NCBI RefSeq assembly: GCF_004681125.1
Contig: NZ_SIHO01000003.1
Coordinates: 152,122-216,121 of the forward strand
Source: Glacieibacterium arshaanense
GTDB lineage: Bacteria; Pseudomonadota; Alphaproteobacteria; Sphingomonadales; Sphingomonadaceae
DNA length: 64,000 nucleotides
Direction of reading: 5' to 3'
Numbering within the stretch: position 1 is the stretch's first letter; each line of letters starts with the position of its first letter. A program made the position numbers and the translations under genes. Below, piece by piece: positions 15,585 through 23,982 of this stretch. The notes under the pieces were generated by a model. It searched no databases. It saw only the letters and a program-made list of their open reading frames with translations, and was not told the origin of the DNA.

Positions 15585-17468
15585 TCAGGCCGCCGCACTC
15601 TCCAACGCCGCACCCGCTTCGATCCAACGCTCTTCGGCCTTAGCCAGCGACCGTTCGATGTCAGCGCGGGCCTTCATCAGTTCGGTCGCGGTCAGGCGCG
15701 CATCGGCGGGCACCGCGTCGGCGGGATTGAACAGCGCCGCGTCGATTTGCGAGCGCCGCGTGGTCAGCCGCTTGATTTCTGCCTCGGCTTCGTTGACCGC
15801 CTTGCGCAGCCCGGCACTGGCTTCGCGTGCGGCGGCGGCGGCCTTGCGGGCTTCCTTCTTGTCGACCTTTGACACGCGCGCGCCGCCTTCGGGGCGAGCG
15901 TCGTTCCGGCCGAGCACCTGTTCGGTATAGTCGTCGAGGCTGCCGTCATAGTCGACGGCGCGGCCGCCATCGACGAGCACCAGCCGGTCGGCCGACGCCT
16001 CGAGCATGTGGCGGTCATGGCTGACGACGACGACGGCGCCGCCGAATTCGTTGAGCGCCTGGACGAGCGCCTCGCGCGCATCGACATCAAGGTGGTTGGT
16101 CGGTTCGTCGAGGATGAGCAGGTGCGGCGCGTCGCGGGTGATCAGTGCGAGTGCCAGTCGCGCGCGCTCGCCGCCCGACATCTTGCCGACCTTTTGCTCC
16201 GCCATCGCGCCCGAAAAGCCGAAACGCCCGAGCTGGCCGCGCACCGCGGCGGGCTTTTCGCCCTGCATCAGCCGGCTCATATGCTCGAGCGGTGTATCGT
16301 CGGCGTCGAGTTCCTCGACCTGGTACTGGGTGAAATAGCCGACGCGCAGCTTGCCCGGGGCCGCGATGTTGCCGGCCAGCGGCGCGAGTTGCCCGGCGAG
16401 CAGCCGCGCCAGCGTCGTCTTGCCGTTGCCGTTGCGGCCGAGCAGCGCCAGTCGCTCCTCGGGGTCGAGCCGCAGGTCGAGATTCTCGAGAATCGGCTTG
16501 CCGTTATAGCCGACCGCGGCATGGTCGAGCTGGATCAGCGGCGGCCGCAGCTGCGGCGGCGACGGGAAGTCGAAGCGCAGTGTCGGATCGTTGACGGCTT
16601 CGGCGATCGGCTGCATCCGCGCCAATGCCTTCTGGCGCGACTGTGCCTGTTTGGCGGTCGAGGCGCGGGCGCTGTTGCGCGCGATATAGTCCTGCAGCTT
16701 GGCGCGCTGCGCCTGCTGCGCTTCGCGCGCTGCTGCCAGTTGCGCGGCGCGTTCGTTGCGCAGCCGCTCGAAATCGTCGTAGCCGCCGGTGTACAGCGTG
16801 ATCTGCCCGCCTTCGAGATGCAGGATGTAATCGACGACATTGTTGAGCAGGTCGCGTTCGTGGCTGATGATCAGGATCGTGCCGCGATAAGATTTCAGGA
16901 ACGATTCGAGCCACATCGTCGCTTCGAGATCGAGATGGTTCGACGGTTCATCGAGCAGCAGCAGGTCGGGCGCCGAAAACAGCAGCGCCGCCAATGCCAC
17001 GCGCATCCGCCAGCCGCCCGAATAGCTGTCGAGCGGCCGGTGCTGCGCTTCTTCGTCGAACCCGAGGCCGACGAGGATGCGCGAGGCGCGCGCCGGTGCG
17101 GTGTGCGCGTCGATGGCGTTCAAACGCTCATGGATTTCGGCGATATGGTGCGCGTCGGTGCCGTGCAGCGCTTCTTCCTCGGCGAGCAGCGCCGCGCGCT
17201 CGGTATCGGCGGCCAGCACGGTTTCGAACGGCGTCGCCGCGCCGGCGGGCGCTTCCTGCGCGACATAGCCGATGCGCGCGCCCTTGGGCATCTCGATACC
17301 GCCGTCATCGGCCTCGATGTCGCCGGTGACGACCTTCATCAACGTCGACTTGCCGGCGCCGTTGCGGCCAATCAAGCCGACACGCGCGCGCAGCGGCAGC
17401 GCCGCGGTTGCACGGTCGAGGATGGTGCGCCCGCCGAGGCGCACGGTAACAGCGTTGAAAGTCAGCAT
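15585..17468 (-). CDS. ABC-F family ATP-binding protein (Uup/EttA-like)
   Basis: This 627-residue soluble protein has two ABC nucleotide-binding domains and no membrane segments. Walker A motifs are GRNGAGKST and GRNGNGKTT. Signature motifs are YSGGWRMR and MSGGERARL, and Walker B motifs are LLLLDEPSNHLD and LLILDEPTNHLD. A linker rich in Ala, Arg and Gln separates the domains, and the C-terminal part is a charged probable coiled coil (after about residue 525). ABC-F proteins act on the ribosome, as translation factors or antibiotic-resistance factors. This two-domain housekeeping type with a C-terminal coiled coil is closest to Uup/YheS. It is a single gene bounded by repeats and the YaiI gene. 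Confidence 0.93.
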   Translation of the reverse strand: MLTFNAVTVRLGGRTILDRATAALPLRARVGLIGRNGAGKSTLMKVVTGDIEADDGGIEMPKGARIGYVAQEAPAGAATPFETVLAADTERAALLAEEEALHGTDAHHIAEIHERLNAIDAHTAPARASRILVGLGFDEEAQHRPLDSYSGGWRMRVALAALLFSAPDLLLLDEPSNHLDLEATMWLESFLKSYRGTILIISHERDLLNNVVDYILHLEGGQITLYTGGYDDFERLRNERAAQLAAAREAQQAQRAKLQDYIARNSARASTAKQAQSRQKALARMQPIAEAVNDPTLRFDFPSPPQLRPPLIQLDHAAVGYNGKPILENLDLRLDPEERLALLGRNGNGKTTLARLLAGQLAPLAGNIAAPGKLRVGYFTQYQVEELDADDTPLEHMSRLMQGEKPAAVRGQLGRFGFSGAMAEQKVGKMSGGERARLALALITRDAPHLLILDEPTNHLDVDAREALVQALNEFGGAVVVVSHDRHMLEASADRLVLVDGGRAVDYDGSLDDYTEQVLGRNDARPEGGARVSKVDKKEARKAAAAAREASAGLRKAVNEAEAEIKRLTTRRSQIDAALFNPADAVPADARLTATELMKARADIERSLAKAEERWIEAGAALESAAA

Positions 17469-17509
17469 CCCGCGCCACTAGCACGCAGTTGCAGCATTGT
17501 CACCGTGCG

Positions 17510-17971
17510 CTATCGTCCCTGGCGCTTGAGCGCCACGATTGCACTATCGAGTGCCGACAGGAATGCCGAGCGGTCGCGTGGGCTAAACGGCGGCGGGCCG
17601 CCGGTGCTGCCGAGTTCGATTGCAAATGCCCGGCGCTCTTCGGCAAACGCGCGTCCCGCGACCGCTGCGCCGATGCTCGCGGCGGTGAACGGCTTGCCGG
17701 TCGGGCCGATGACCACCGCGCCGGCCTTGACGCAGCGTTCGGCGAGCAGGATGTCGGCGGTGATGACGATGCTGTCGGCGCCGGCGCGTTCGGCGATCCA
17801 GTCGTCGGCCGCATCGAAGCTGTCGCTGACCACCACCTGCTCGATCAACGGCTCGCGCGGCACGCGGAACCAGTTGTTCGCGACCACCGTGACGGGCACC
17901 TGCGTGCGGCGCGCGACGCGGTAGATTTCTTCCTTCACCGGGCAGGCGTCGGCATCGACAAGGATTTTCAT
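17510..17971 (-). CDS. YaiI/YqxD family protein (DUF188)
   Basis: This 153-residue protein belongs to the conserved UPF0178/DUF188 family, which has a PIN-like nuclease fold. The start MKILVDADACPVKEEIYRVA and the later DDWIAERA and ITADILLAERC segments are typical, as is GPTGKPFTAASIG. Biochemical function is not established for the family; a role on nucleic acid is suspected from the fold. Length is normal. A palindromic repeat lies just upstream of the start. Confidence 0.88.
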   Translation of the reverse strand: MKILVDADACPVKEEIYRVARRTQVPVTVVANNWFRVPREPLIEQVVVSDSFDAADDWIAERAGADSIVITADILLAERCVKAGAVVIGPTGKPFTAASIGAAVAGRAFAEERRAFAIELGSTGGPPPFSPRDRSAFLSALDSAIVALKRQGR

Positions 17972-17980
17972 AGACGTTTC

Positions 17981-18060
17981 AGAGCCTCCGGCGGGCAGGG
18001 ACTCGTCCCTGCACCTAACAATCGGGTGCAGGGCTCAGCCCTGCCCGCCGGAGGCTCTTA
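17981..18060. repeat. Paired palindromic element, copy 5
   Basis: This is a compact copy whose two arms are 11 bp apart. The inner hairpins are gcagggac-tc-gtccctgc and gcagggct-c-agccctgc, which differ in sequence but both pair fully. It lies between the helicase stop and the YaiI start. Confidence 0.9.
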
Positions 18061-18065
18061 ATTCC

Positions 18066-19769
18066 TCAGCGCCGCGGCGGATAGCGGCGCGCGCCACCGG
18101 GCGGCGGGCCACGGCGGGCCGGCGGTGCGCGGCTGGGTTCGGGGGCATTGGCCGGCACGGTTTCGATCTGGACATCGGGGTCGCCGTCGTCGGTCTTGCG
18201 CAGCATCTGCGCGAAGCGGCCGGCGGTGGCGCGCGGGATTTCGAAGCGGGTTTCGCGGTCGAATATGCGGATGGCGCCGATGTCATTCTTGGTGACATGG
18301 CCGCGGCGGCACAGGTACGGCAGCAGCCAGCGCGGGTCGGCGTTGTTGACGCGACCGGTGTTGATGCGGAACCATACGGTGTCTTCGAAGCCGGCGCGGG
18401 GTGCAGTGTTCGGGGCGCCGTAGCCGCGCTCGCCCGCGCCCTGGCCGCCGATGCTGCCCTGTGCGGGGCCGGCGTCGGTGAGGTCTTCGGGCGACGGCAG
18501 GCGCGAACGATAGGCGCGCAGCAGTGCGGCGGCGATGTCTTCGGCGCTGCGTTCGGCCAGCAGCGCGGCGACGGCGGCGGTTTCTTCCTCGGTCGCCGGC
18601 GCGATCGATTCGAGCAGGCGTTCGGCGTCCTTGGCTTCGATCGCTTCGGCGGTCGGCGGGTTCATCCATTGCGCAGTGACATTGGCGGCGCGCAGCAGGA
18701 TTTCGGCGCGGCGGCGCTTGGGGTAGGGGACCAGCAACACGCAGATGCCCTTGCGCCCGGCGCGGCCGGTGCGGCCCGACCGGTGCTGGAGCACTTCGGG
18801 GTCGTTGGGCAGCTCGGCGTGGATGACGAGGCCGAGGTCGGGCAAATCGATGCCGCGCGCCGCGACGTCGGTGGCGACGCAGACACTGGCACGACGGTCG
18901 CGCAAGGCCTGCAGCGCGTGGGTGCGCTCGGACTGGCTCAGCTCACCCGACAGCGCGACCGCGGAGAAACCGCGTTCGACGAGGTTGGCGTGGAGGCGGC
19001 GGACGCTTTCGCGCGTCGCGCAGAACACGATCGCCGCGCCGCTTTCGAAATAGCGCAGCACGTTGACGACGCCCGATTCGAGGTCGTTGGGCGCGAGCCG
19101 GATGGCGCGGTAGTCGATATCGACATGCTGGGCGTTGCCGGCACCGGCGGCAATGCGGTGTGCGTCCTTCTGATAGCGCTTCGCCATCGTCTGGATCGGC
19201 TTGGGCAGCGTTGCCGAAAACAGCAGCGTGCGGCGCGTCGGCGGCGTCGAATCGAGGATTTCCTCGAGATCTTCGCGGAAGCCCAGGTCGAGCATTTCAT
19301 CGGCTTCGTCGAGCACGACGGCGGCGAGATTCTGCATGTTGAGGTTGCCGCGTTCGATATGGTCGCGCAGACGCCCCGGCGTGCCGACGACGATGTGCGC
19401 GCCGTTCTGCAGAGCGCGCGCCTCGCGGCGGATTTCCATGCCGCCGACGCAGGTGGCGACGCGCGCACCGGCCTCGGCGAACAGCCATTCGAGCTCGCGG
19501 CTAACCTGTAGCGCCAGTTCGCGTGTCGGCGCGACGACCAGTGCCAGCGGCTCCTCCGCACGACCAAAGCGTTCGGCGTCACCGAGCAGCGTGGGGGCAA
19601 GCGCGAGGCCGTAGGCGACGGTCTTGCCCGAGCCGGTCTGCGCCGACACCATCAGGTCGCGGCCCTGTGCTTCGGGCTCAAGCACGGCGGCCTGGACGGG
19701 GGTGAAAACGCTATAGCCGCGGGCGCTCAGCGCCTTGGCAAGCGCCGGATGGGTCGTCGAAAAAGGCAT
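18066..19769 (-). CDS. DEAD-box RNA helicase with DbpA-type RNA-binding domain
   Basis: This 567-residue ATP-dependent RNA helicase shows the Q motif region (FTPVQAAVL), motif I AQTGSGKT, motif II VLDEADEML, motif III SATLP and motif VI HRSGRTGRAG. After the helicase core a DbpA-like RNA-binding domain is visible (WFRINTGRVNNADPRWLLPY), followed by a basic, proline-rich tail (residues about 540-567). The architecture resembles DeaD/CsdA and DbpA, which remodel rRNA during ribosome assembly or at low temperature. The ATG at 19769 is preferred over the TTG two codons upstream. It is a single leftward gene with no obvious operon partner. Confidence 0.92.
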   Translation of the reverse strand: MPFSTTHPALAKALSARGYSVFTPVQAAVLEPEAQGRDLMVSAQTGSGKTVAYGLALAPTLLGDAERFGRAEEPLALVVAPTRELALQVSRELEWLFAEAGARVATCVGGMEIRREARALQNGAHIVVGTPGRLRDHIERGNLNMQNLAAVVLDEADEMLDLGFREDLEEILDSTPPTRRTLLFSATLPKPIQTMAKRYQKDAHRIAAGAGNAQHVDIDYRAIRLAPNDLESGVVNVLRYFESGAAIVFCATRESVRRLHANLVERGFSAVALSGELSQSERTHALQALRDRRASVCVATDVAARGIDLPDLGLVIHAELPNDPEVLQHRSGRTGRAGRKGICVLLVPYPKRRRAEILLRAANVTAQWMNPPTAEAIEAKDAERLLESIAPATEEETAAVAALLAERSAEDIAAALLRAYRSRLPSPEDLTDAGPAQGSIGGQGAGERGYGAPNTAPRAGFEDTVWFRINTGRVNNADPRWLLPYLCRRGHVTKNDIGAIRIFDRETRFEIPRATAGRFAQMLRKTDDGDPDVQIETVPANAPEPSRAPPARRGPPPGGARRYPPRR

Positions 19770-19866
19770 GAACAAAAGGCTTTCAGTACTTCGGGGCGCA
19801 GCTGCGCCACATGTGTAAGCGTCGCCCTATAGCACGGATGTGGCCCCAATGGGGCAAATTGCGCCT

Positions 19867-20523
19867 TTACCAGCGCAGCACTGGCGTCAACAGCACCCGC
19901 GCGGCAATTGCACCGAGCAGAATCGCGCCGCCGAACCACACCAGCACATACAGCGGATCGGCGTGCGGGCAGCTCCAAGCGAACACGAACGCGCCCCAGC
20001 CGCTCGCCGCGACACCGGCAGCCGTGGCGGTGGCGCGCGGCCGCGTCGGCGCGGCGCGGCGCGCGAGGAACAGGATGGCGGCAAGCACCGGCAGCGACAT
20101 CAGCAGCGACCACATCAGGCACAACATGCCTTCGTGCATGTCGAGGCGCAGCATCACCGGCGCCGGCACCGCCGCGACGCCCGCCAGCACTGCGCCGACG
20201 AGCAGCGCCACTGCAGTGGCTGCCGCCAACCCGCGCCATAGCGGCCGTGCGCGTGTTTCGGGGTCGAGCGCCGCCAGCACCGCGATACCGCCCGCCAGCG
20301 CCAGCCCGAGGCAGGTCAGCATCTTCCACCAGAACATCGGCCCGCGCATCGCTTCGTGCAGGTCGGCGCGCTGATGACCCAGCCACAGCGCCAGCCCGAG
20401 TTCGGTCAGCGCCACACCGCCGAGGATCGCGGCATCGCGCCAGACCCGGCGCGGCACCACCGGCTGCAGATCATCGACCAGCCGGCCGATCATGACCTCG
20501 CTCGAATTCCCCCTAGGCGACAT
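19867..20523 (-). CDS. nrsF: NrsF family (DUF1109) anti-sigma factor
   Basis: This 218-residue inner-membrane protein has about six hydrophobic helices and matches the DUF1109/NrsF family, which holds the SigF-type ECF sigma factor inactive in Caulobacter. Conserved features seen are WWKM in the second helix, a cysteine in MLCLMW and a second cysteine in WSCPHADPL. Cysteine pairs are thought to take part in sensing metal or oxidative stress. Three ATG codons lie in a row at 20529-20521. GAAGGA is best spaced from the last, at 20523, which I chose. The gene overlaps the 3' end of the sigma gene by 11 bp, as expected for a sigma/anti-sigma pair. Confidence 0.85.
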   Translation of the reverse strand: MSPRGNSSEVMIGRLVDDLQPVVPRRVWRDAAILGGVALTELGLALWLGHQRADLHEAMRGPMFWWKMLTCLGLALAGGIAVLAALDPETRARPLWRGLAAATAVALLVGAVLAGVAAVPAPVMLRLDMHEGMLCLMWSLLMSLPVLAAILFLARRAAPTRPRATATAAGVAASGWGAFVFAWSCPHADPLYVLVWFGGAILLGAIAARVLLTPVLRW

Positions 20524-21070
20524 CATCATATCCTTCGACCAGCGCGGCGAGCTTGCTCAAACCACGGTGGATGTTGACCTTGACCAGCGCCGGACTTTGC
20601 CCGGTCAGCAGCGCTGCCTCGTCGATACTGTGACCGCCGAGCTTGACCAGCCGGATGACATCGGCCTGCCCGGGCTTGAGCGTACCGAGCAGTTCGCTGA
20701 GCACGGCGGCGCTGATGACGGTGTCACCGTGGTCGCCGATTTGCAGATAGTCGGGGATGTCATCATCGAGCGGCTCGGTCCGGTGGACGGTCATCGTGCG
20801 CAGGCGGTCGATCCATTTGTAGCGCGCGATCGCCGCCAGCCACGGCGCAAAGGCGCGCACCGGATCATAGGTGTGGCGCTTGTTGTGGATCGCCAGCAGC
20901 GCGTCCTGCACTGCGTCGTCGACGTGTGCCTCGGGCAGCCGGCGCCGGTAATAGCGCGCCAGCCAGCTGCGCAGTTCGTCGAGCAACAACCGGTATGCCG
21001 CTTTGTCGCCGCGCTGCGCCGCCGCCATCAGGCGGCCATGGACGTCATCGCTGCGCGGCGCAGTGGCCAT
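20513..21070 (-). CDS. sigF: ECF RNA polymerase sigma factor, SigF-like
   Basis: This 185-residue sigma-70 family protein has region 2 (LARYYRRRLPEAHVDDAVQD and FAPWLAAIARYKWIDRLR) and region 4 (LGTLKPGQADVIRLVKL, then a helix-turn-helix SIDEAALLTGQSPALVKVN). Its start overlaps the stop of the molybdoenzyme gene as TGATG, and the NrsF gene follows with overlap. Together these identify the NrsF-controlled SigF group. A GTAACC-N16-CGAA sequence upstream of the first gene of this set fits the promoter I recall for this sigma, so the operon is probably autoregulated. In Caulobacter the system responds to chromate, cadmium or oxidative stress. Confidence 0.87.
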   Translation of the reverse strand: MATAPRSDDVHGRLMAAAQRGDKAAYRLLLDELRSWLARYYRRRLPEAHVDDAVQDALLAIHNKRHTYDPVRAFAPWLAAIARYKWIDRLRTMTVHRTEPLDDDIPDYLQIGDHGDTVISAAVLSELLGTLKPGQADVIRLVKLGGHSIDEAALLTGQSPALVKVNIHRGLSKLAALVEGYDDVA

Positions 21071-21846
21071 CAGATACCCGCGAACCATTCATAGCCGCGG
21101 TCGGGCCAATAGCCGCCCTTGCCGGCGCCAAAGCCCTTGAAGCTGTCGACCAGCCGGATGCCCATCACATATTTGGCGTGCTTGTAGCCCAACTGGCGTT
21201 CGACGCGCAGCCGCAGCGGCGCGCCGTGCGGCACGCTCAGCGTCTCGCCGTTCATCGTGTGCGCCAGAATGGTCTGCGGGTGGAAGGCGTCGACCATATC
21301 GATGCTCTCGTAATACAGCCCCGCCGACTGGTCGCCGCCCTTCGACGCTTCGCCGCCGTAATTGTCGGCGCACAGGAACATCGCGTAGCGCGCCGTCGGC
21401 AAGACCCCCGCCGCCTTGAGGATGTGCCCCAACTGCGGCCCGGTCCATTTGCCGATCGCGCTCCAGCCCTCGACACAGTCGTGGCGGGTAATCTGCGTGC
21501 GCTGAGGTGCGGCGCGGAGCTGCGCCAGCGACAGCGACAGCGGCCGCGCCACCAGCCCGTCGACCTTCAGGCGCCAATCGACGAAATCGCTTTCGCTGTG
21601 TGCCAGATAGTCATCGGTATCGACGCTGCGCGAGCCATTGGCCTTGAACACCGGCGACATATCGGCCTCGCTGAACTCGCGCGCCAGCGCGTTGCGGCCG
21701 ATCAGCCGCTGCCAGCGCTCGGTGGCACCTTCGGCGCTTTCGAGCACCGACACCATCTTGGGGTTGTAGCTCAGCTTGTCGCAGCCGCTGAGCAGCAGCC
21801 CGCCGGCACCGACGGTGACAAGGCTGCGGCGTGTCAAAATCGTCAT
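21070..21846 (-). CDS. YedY/sulfite-oxidase-like molybdopterin-dependent oxidoreductase
   Basis: This 258-residue exported molybdenum enzyme belongs to the sulfite oxidase/MsrP superfamily. The N-terminus (TRRSLVTVGAGGLLLSGC) combines a twin-arginine signal with a lipobox cysteine, which suggests a Tat-exported lipoprotein. The Mo-coordinating cysteine is in RHDCVEGW, and the later block SVPHGAPLRLRVERQLGYKH is typical of the fold. The ATG at 21846 overlaps the stop of the cytochrome b gene as ATGA, so the cytochrome is the probable membrane electron partner. A likely role is reductive repair or oxidation of sulfur compounds under stress, by analogy with MsrPQ. Confidence 0.86.
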   Translation of the reverse strand: MTILTRRSLVTVGAGGLLLSGCDKLSYNPKMVSVLESAEGATERWQRLIGRNALAREFSEADMSPVFKANGSRSVDTDDYLAHSESDFVDWRLKVDGLVARPLSLSLAQLRAAPQRTQITRHDCVEGWSAIGKWTGPQLGHILKAAGVLPTARYAMFLCADNYGGEASKGGDQSAGLYYESIDMVDAFHPQTILAHTMNGETLSVPHGAPLRLRVERQLGYKHAKYVMGIRLVDSFKGFGAGKGGYWPDRGYEWFAGI

Positions 21847-22700
21847 GCCGCATCTCCCAGGTCGAACCGGCCGGTAATCATCGAGCGGATCTGGTTGATC
21901 GGCCCGGCCAGCAGCACCATCAGCACATGGACGACGACGAACGCGACGATGCTCCATGCCGCGATGAAGTGGATCGAGCGCGCCGACTGGCGGCCGCCGA
22001 ACATCTCGCTCAGCCAGTGCCACGCCGCGTCGTTCGACGGCGACATTGTCAGCCCGGTGAGCACCATCAGGATCAGCAGCACGATGACGCCCGAATAGGC
22101 GAGCTTTTGCAGGATGTGATAGCGTTTGGCGTCCTCGCCCTTGGGGAATTGCAGCTTGGCGTGGCTGACAATGTCATGCGCGATGTTCGACGGGCGCAGC
22201 TCGGCGAGGTCAGGGACGATGTCCTTGCGCAAATGGCCGCTGACGATGCCGCCGACCAGATAGGTCAGGCCGTTGAGGATCAGCACCCAGGCGAAAAAGA
22301 AGTGCCAGCGCCGGCCGGTCGCAAGGTCGCGCGCCGACGGCAGGGTAATCCAGTGCGGAAAGCCGATCGCGGTACTGACGCCGTCGCCATTGTTCGACAC
22401 GCCGAGCACGCCGGTGGTGTCGAACATCAGCGGGCCGATGCGGGTCTTGCCCGCCATCGCGCCGTCTGGGCCGGGGATGGCGCCGATTTCGAGCCAGCGT
22501 TTACCGACATCGGCATCGGCACCATATTGCCCCCAATACAGCCCCGGATGCGCGTTGAAGATCTGCAGCCCGCTCATCAGCAGCACCGCCACCGCGAGAA
22601 CATTGGTCCAGTGCGTCAGCCGCGTCAGCAGCGCATGGCGATAAAACAGTGGCCGCTGCGGCGGCGCCATCGTCTCGCTCATCGGTATCGCGGTGGTCAT
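21843..22700 (-). CDS. Cytochrome b561/b6-type membrane protein
   Basis: This 285-residue di-haem membrane protein has about four main helices. Candidate haem ligands include the histidines in LTHWTNVLAV, RRWHFFFAWV, IHFIAAW and VVVHVLM. A loop of about 60 residues follows the first helix. The ATG at 22700 has GGGGGAAG upstream. It is the electron-transfer partner expected for the overlapping molybdoenzyme, shuttling electrons between the quinone pool and the periplasmic enzyme. It belongs to the SigF/NrsF set and is preceded by a hairpin that may reduce read-through from the small gene upstream. Confidence 0.85.
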   Translation of the reverse strand: MTTAIPMSETMAPPQRPLFYRHALLTRLTHWTNVLAVAVLLMSGLQIFNAHPGLYWGQYGADADVGKRWLEIGAIPGPDGAMAGKTRIGPLMFDTTGVLGVSNNGDGVSTAIGFPHWITLPSARDLATGRRWHFFFAWVLILNGLTYLVGGIVSGHLRKDIVPDLAELRPSNIAHDIVSHAKLQFPKGEDAKRYHILQKLAYSGVIVLLILMVLTGLTMSPSNDAAWHWLSEMFGGRQSARSIHFIAAWSIVAFVVVHVLMVLLAGPINQIRSMITGRFDLGDAA

Positions 22701-22740
22701 GCGGCTTCCCCCCTCGGGCTGGTCACTCTAGCAGCATTTG

Positions 22741-22765
22741 GCCGGCAGCCAAGCTGGCTGCCGGC
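22741..22765 (-). terminator. Intergenic hairpin in the SigF operon
   Basis: A perfect 10-bp stem (gccggcagcc with ggctgccggc) surrounds a 5-nt loop, 8 bp after the stop of the small MxxD-like gene. There is no T-run, so it may act as a processing or stability hairpin rather than a full terminator. Confidence 0.5.
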
Positions 22766-22772
22766 AGTGTGC

Positions 22773-23030
22773 TTACGGCTTGGGCGCGGCCATGGCGTCG
22801 GACGCCATCGCGTCGGGCTTTGCGGCAGGCTTTGCGGCAGGCTTGGCTTTGGGCTTCGCCATCGCGTCGGCTTTCATCGGTGCGGCCATGGCATCGGTCT
22901 TTTTCGGTGCCGTCATCGCGTCGGCTTTCATCGGCGCGGCCATCGCGTCGGTCGTGGCGGGCGCGGCCGATACGGCGCCGGCAAAGGCCAGCATCAGCGC
23001 GGCAGTGGTGAGCGTCATCATGGTCTTCAT
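22773..23030 (-). CDS. Small exported low-complexity protein with DAM/MKAD repeats
   Basis: This 85-residue protein has a signal peptide (MKTMMTLTTAALMLAFAGAVSA) and then a low-complexity mature part. That part is built from repeats such as DAMAAPMKA and DAMTAPKKT, then Ala-Lys-Pro repeats. It resembles the small MxKDx-type pentapeptide repeat proteins found with stress operons, though the spacing here is longer. No catalytic residue or cysteine is present. Its position between DUF1223 and cytochrome b561 on the same strand suggests SigF control. Metal binding or a periplasmic protective role is possible but unproven. Confidence 0.7.
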   Translation of the reverse strand: MKTMMTLTTAALMLAFAGAVSAAPATTDAMAAPMKADAMTAPKKTDAMAAPMKADAMAKPKAKPAAKPAAKPDAMASDAMAAPKP

Positions 23031-23122
23031 CTTGGGTCTTCCTTGGGGTTCGCCGGCAGCGGGCCGGGGGGATCGGGCGGGGATGCGCACGATGGGGTGG
23101 GGCGCGCCATGCGCGCGAAACG

Positions 23123-23806
23123 TCAGCTACGGGTAGCCGCCAGGATCGGGCCGCCATTGGCAGACTGGAGCAATATCGCGGTGGCAAGTCCGGGCGTTGC
23201 TGCCGGCACGCCGAAATTGACCGGCGTGCCGGTCCAGCCACCCAGTCGCGTCAGGCTGCGGACGATATTGCGGTGGGGCAGCGTCTTGCCGCCGTTCTCG
23301 CCAGCCTTGACCGCGACGTTCAGCGTGCGCGGGTCATAGCGCACCAGCCAGACATCGGCACCGCCGCGCGGCGCGGTGCCGCGGCCGATGGCGAGCGTGC
23401 CGTCGTTCAGTGCCAGCGCCGGCGCACCTGTCGGCAGCGGCTTCAGCGCGTCCGCGAGCGCACTGGCGTTGGCGCCGACGAGGTCGCTGCGGCCGTTGAC
23501 GACGACCTGCGGTGTCCAGACATTGTCGTGATGCAGGCCCTTGGCATAGTCCCACTGGCGCTGCGTATTCGCGCGCGTGGCAAAGCCGTCCTTCCAGCCG
23601 AGCTGGTCCCAATAGGTCACCGCAAAACTCAGCGCGAGCACATCGGGACGCGCCGCGATCAGCGCGTTGACGTTGGCATTGGCCGGCGGGCACGAAGAAC
23701 AGCCCTGGCTCTGGAACAGCTCGACCACGGTCACCGGTGGCGGTGCAGCGAGCACGGGTGCGGCAAGTGCGGCAAGCAAGGTGGCAATGACGAAACGGGC
23801 GGGCAT
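23123..23806 (-). CDS. DUF1223 thioredoxin-like exported protein
   Basis: This 227-residue protein has a signal peptide (MPARFVIATLLAALAAPVLA) and a DUF1223 domain, a thioredoxin-fold family of unknown function. The redox-like motif is ELFQSQGCSSCPP, a CxxC at the expected place. Later blocks TYWDQLGWKD and TPQVVVNGR match the family. It is the first gene of the leftward SigF/NrsF set. A GTAACC-N16-CGAA sequence lies 44-69 bp upstream of its start. A periplasmic thiol-redox role under metal or oxidant stress fits this context. Confidence 0.85.
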   Translation of the reverse strand: MPARFVIATLLAALAAPVLAAPPPVTVVELFQSQGCSSCPPANANVNALIAARPDVLALSFAVTYWDQLGWKDGFATRANTQRQWDYAKGLHHDNVWTPQVVVNGRSDLVGANASALADALKPLPTGAPALALNDGTLAIGRGTAPRGGADVWLVRYDPRTLNVAVKAGENGGKTLPHRNIVRSLTRLGGWTGTPVNFGVPAATPGLATAILLQSANGGPILAATRS

Positions 23807-23849
23807 ATCCGGTCTCCGTGGTCGCGGCGCGCAACCTGGTACCGGCTTG

Positions 23850-23875
23850 TTCGCCGCTGCCGCGGCTGCGGTTAC
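23850..23875 (-). promoter_or_regulatory. Candidate SigF-type promoter
   Basis: On the minus strand GTAACC (23875-23870) and CGAA (23853-23850) are separated by exactly 16 bp, upstream of the DUF1223 gene. From memory this is the element reported for Caulobacter SigF promoters. I did not find the same spacing elsewhere upstream of a gene while reading the window. Confidence 0.65.
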
Positions 23876-23982
23876 AGCGCGATCGAAAAAATTGCGCGCA
23901 TTCGGGCTTGTCAGCGTGGCGCTTAAGCGCGAAGCCAAGCGCGGATGACACGACCGCGCTGGCGGACGAAGGGGAATAAGCG

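Noticed and set aside
15315-15627. Short frames across the palindromic element
   Set aside because: They are translations of the repeat arms (GLRRAGVTPAP and KGPPAGR types), which recur at every copy and are not genes.
16008-17924. 638-codon frame on the plus strand
   Set aside because: It is antisense to the ABC-F gene and DUF188 gene, both with complete family motifs.
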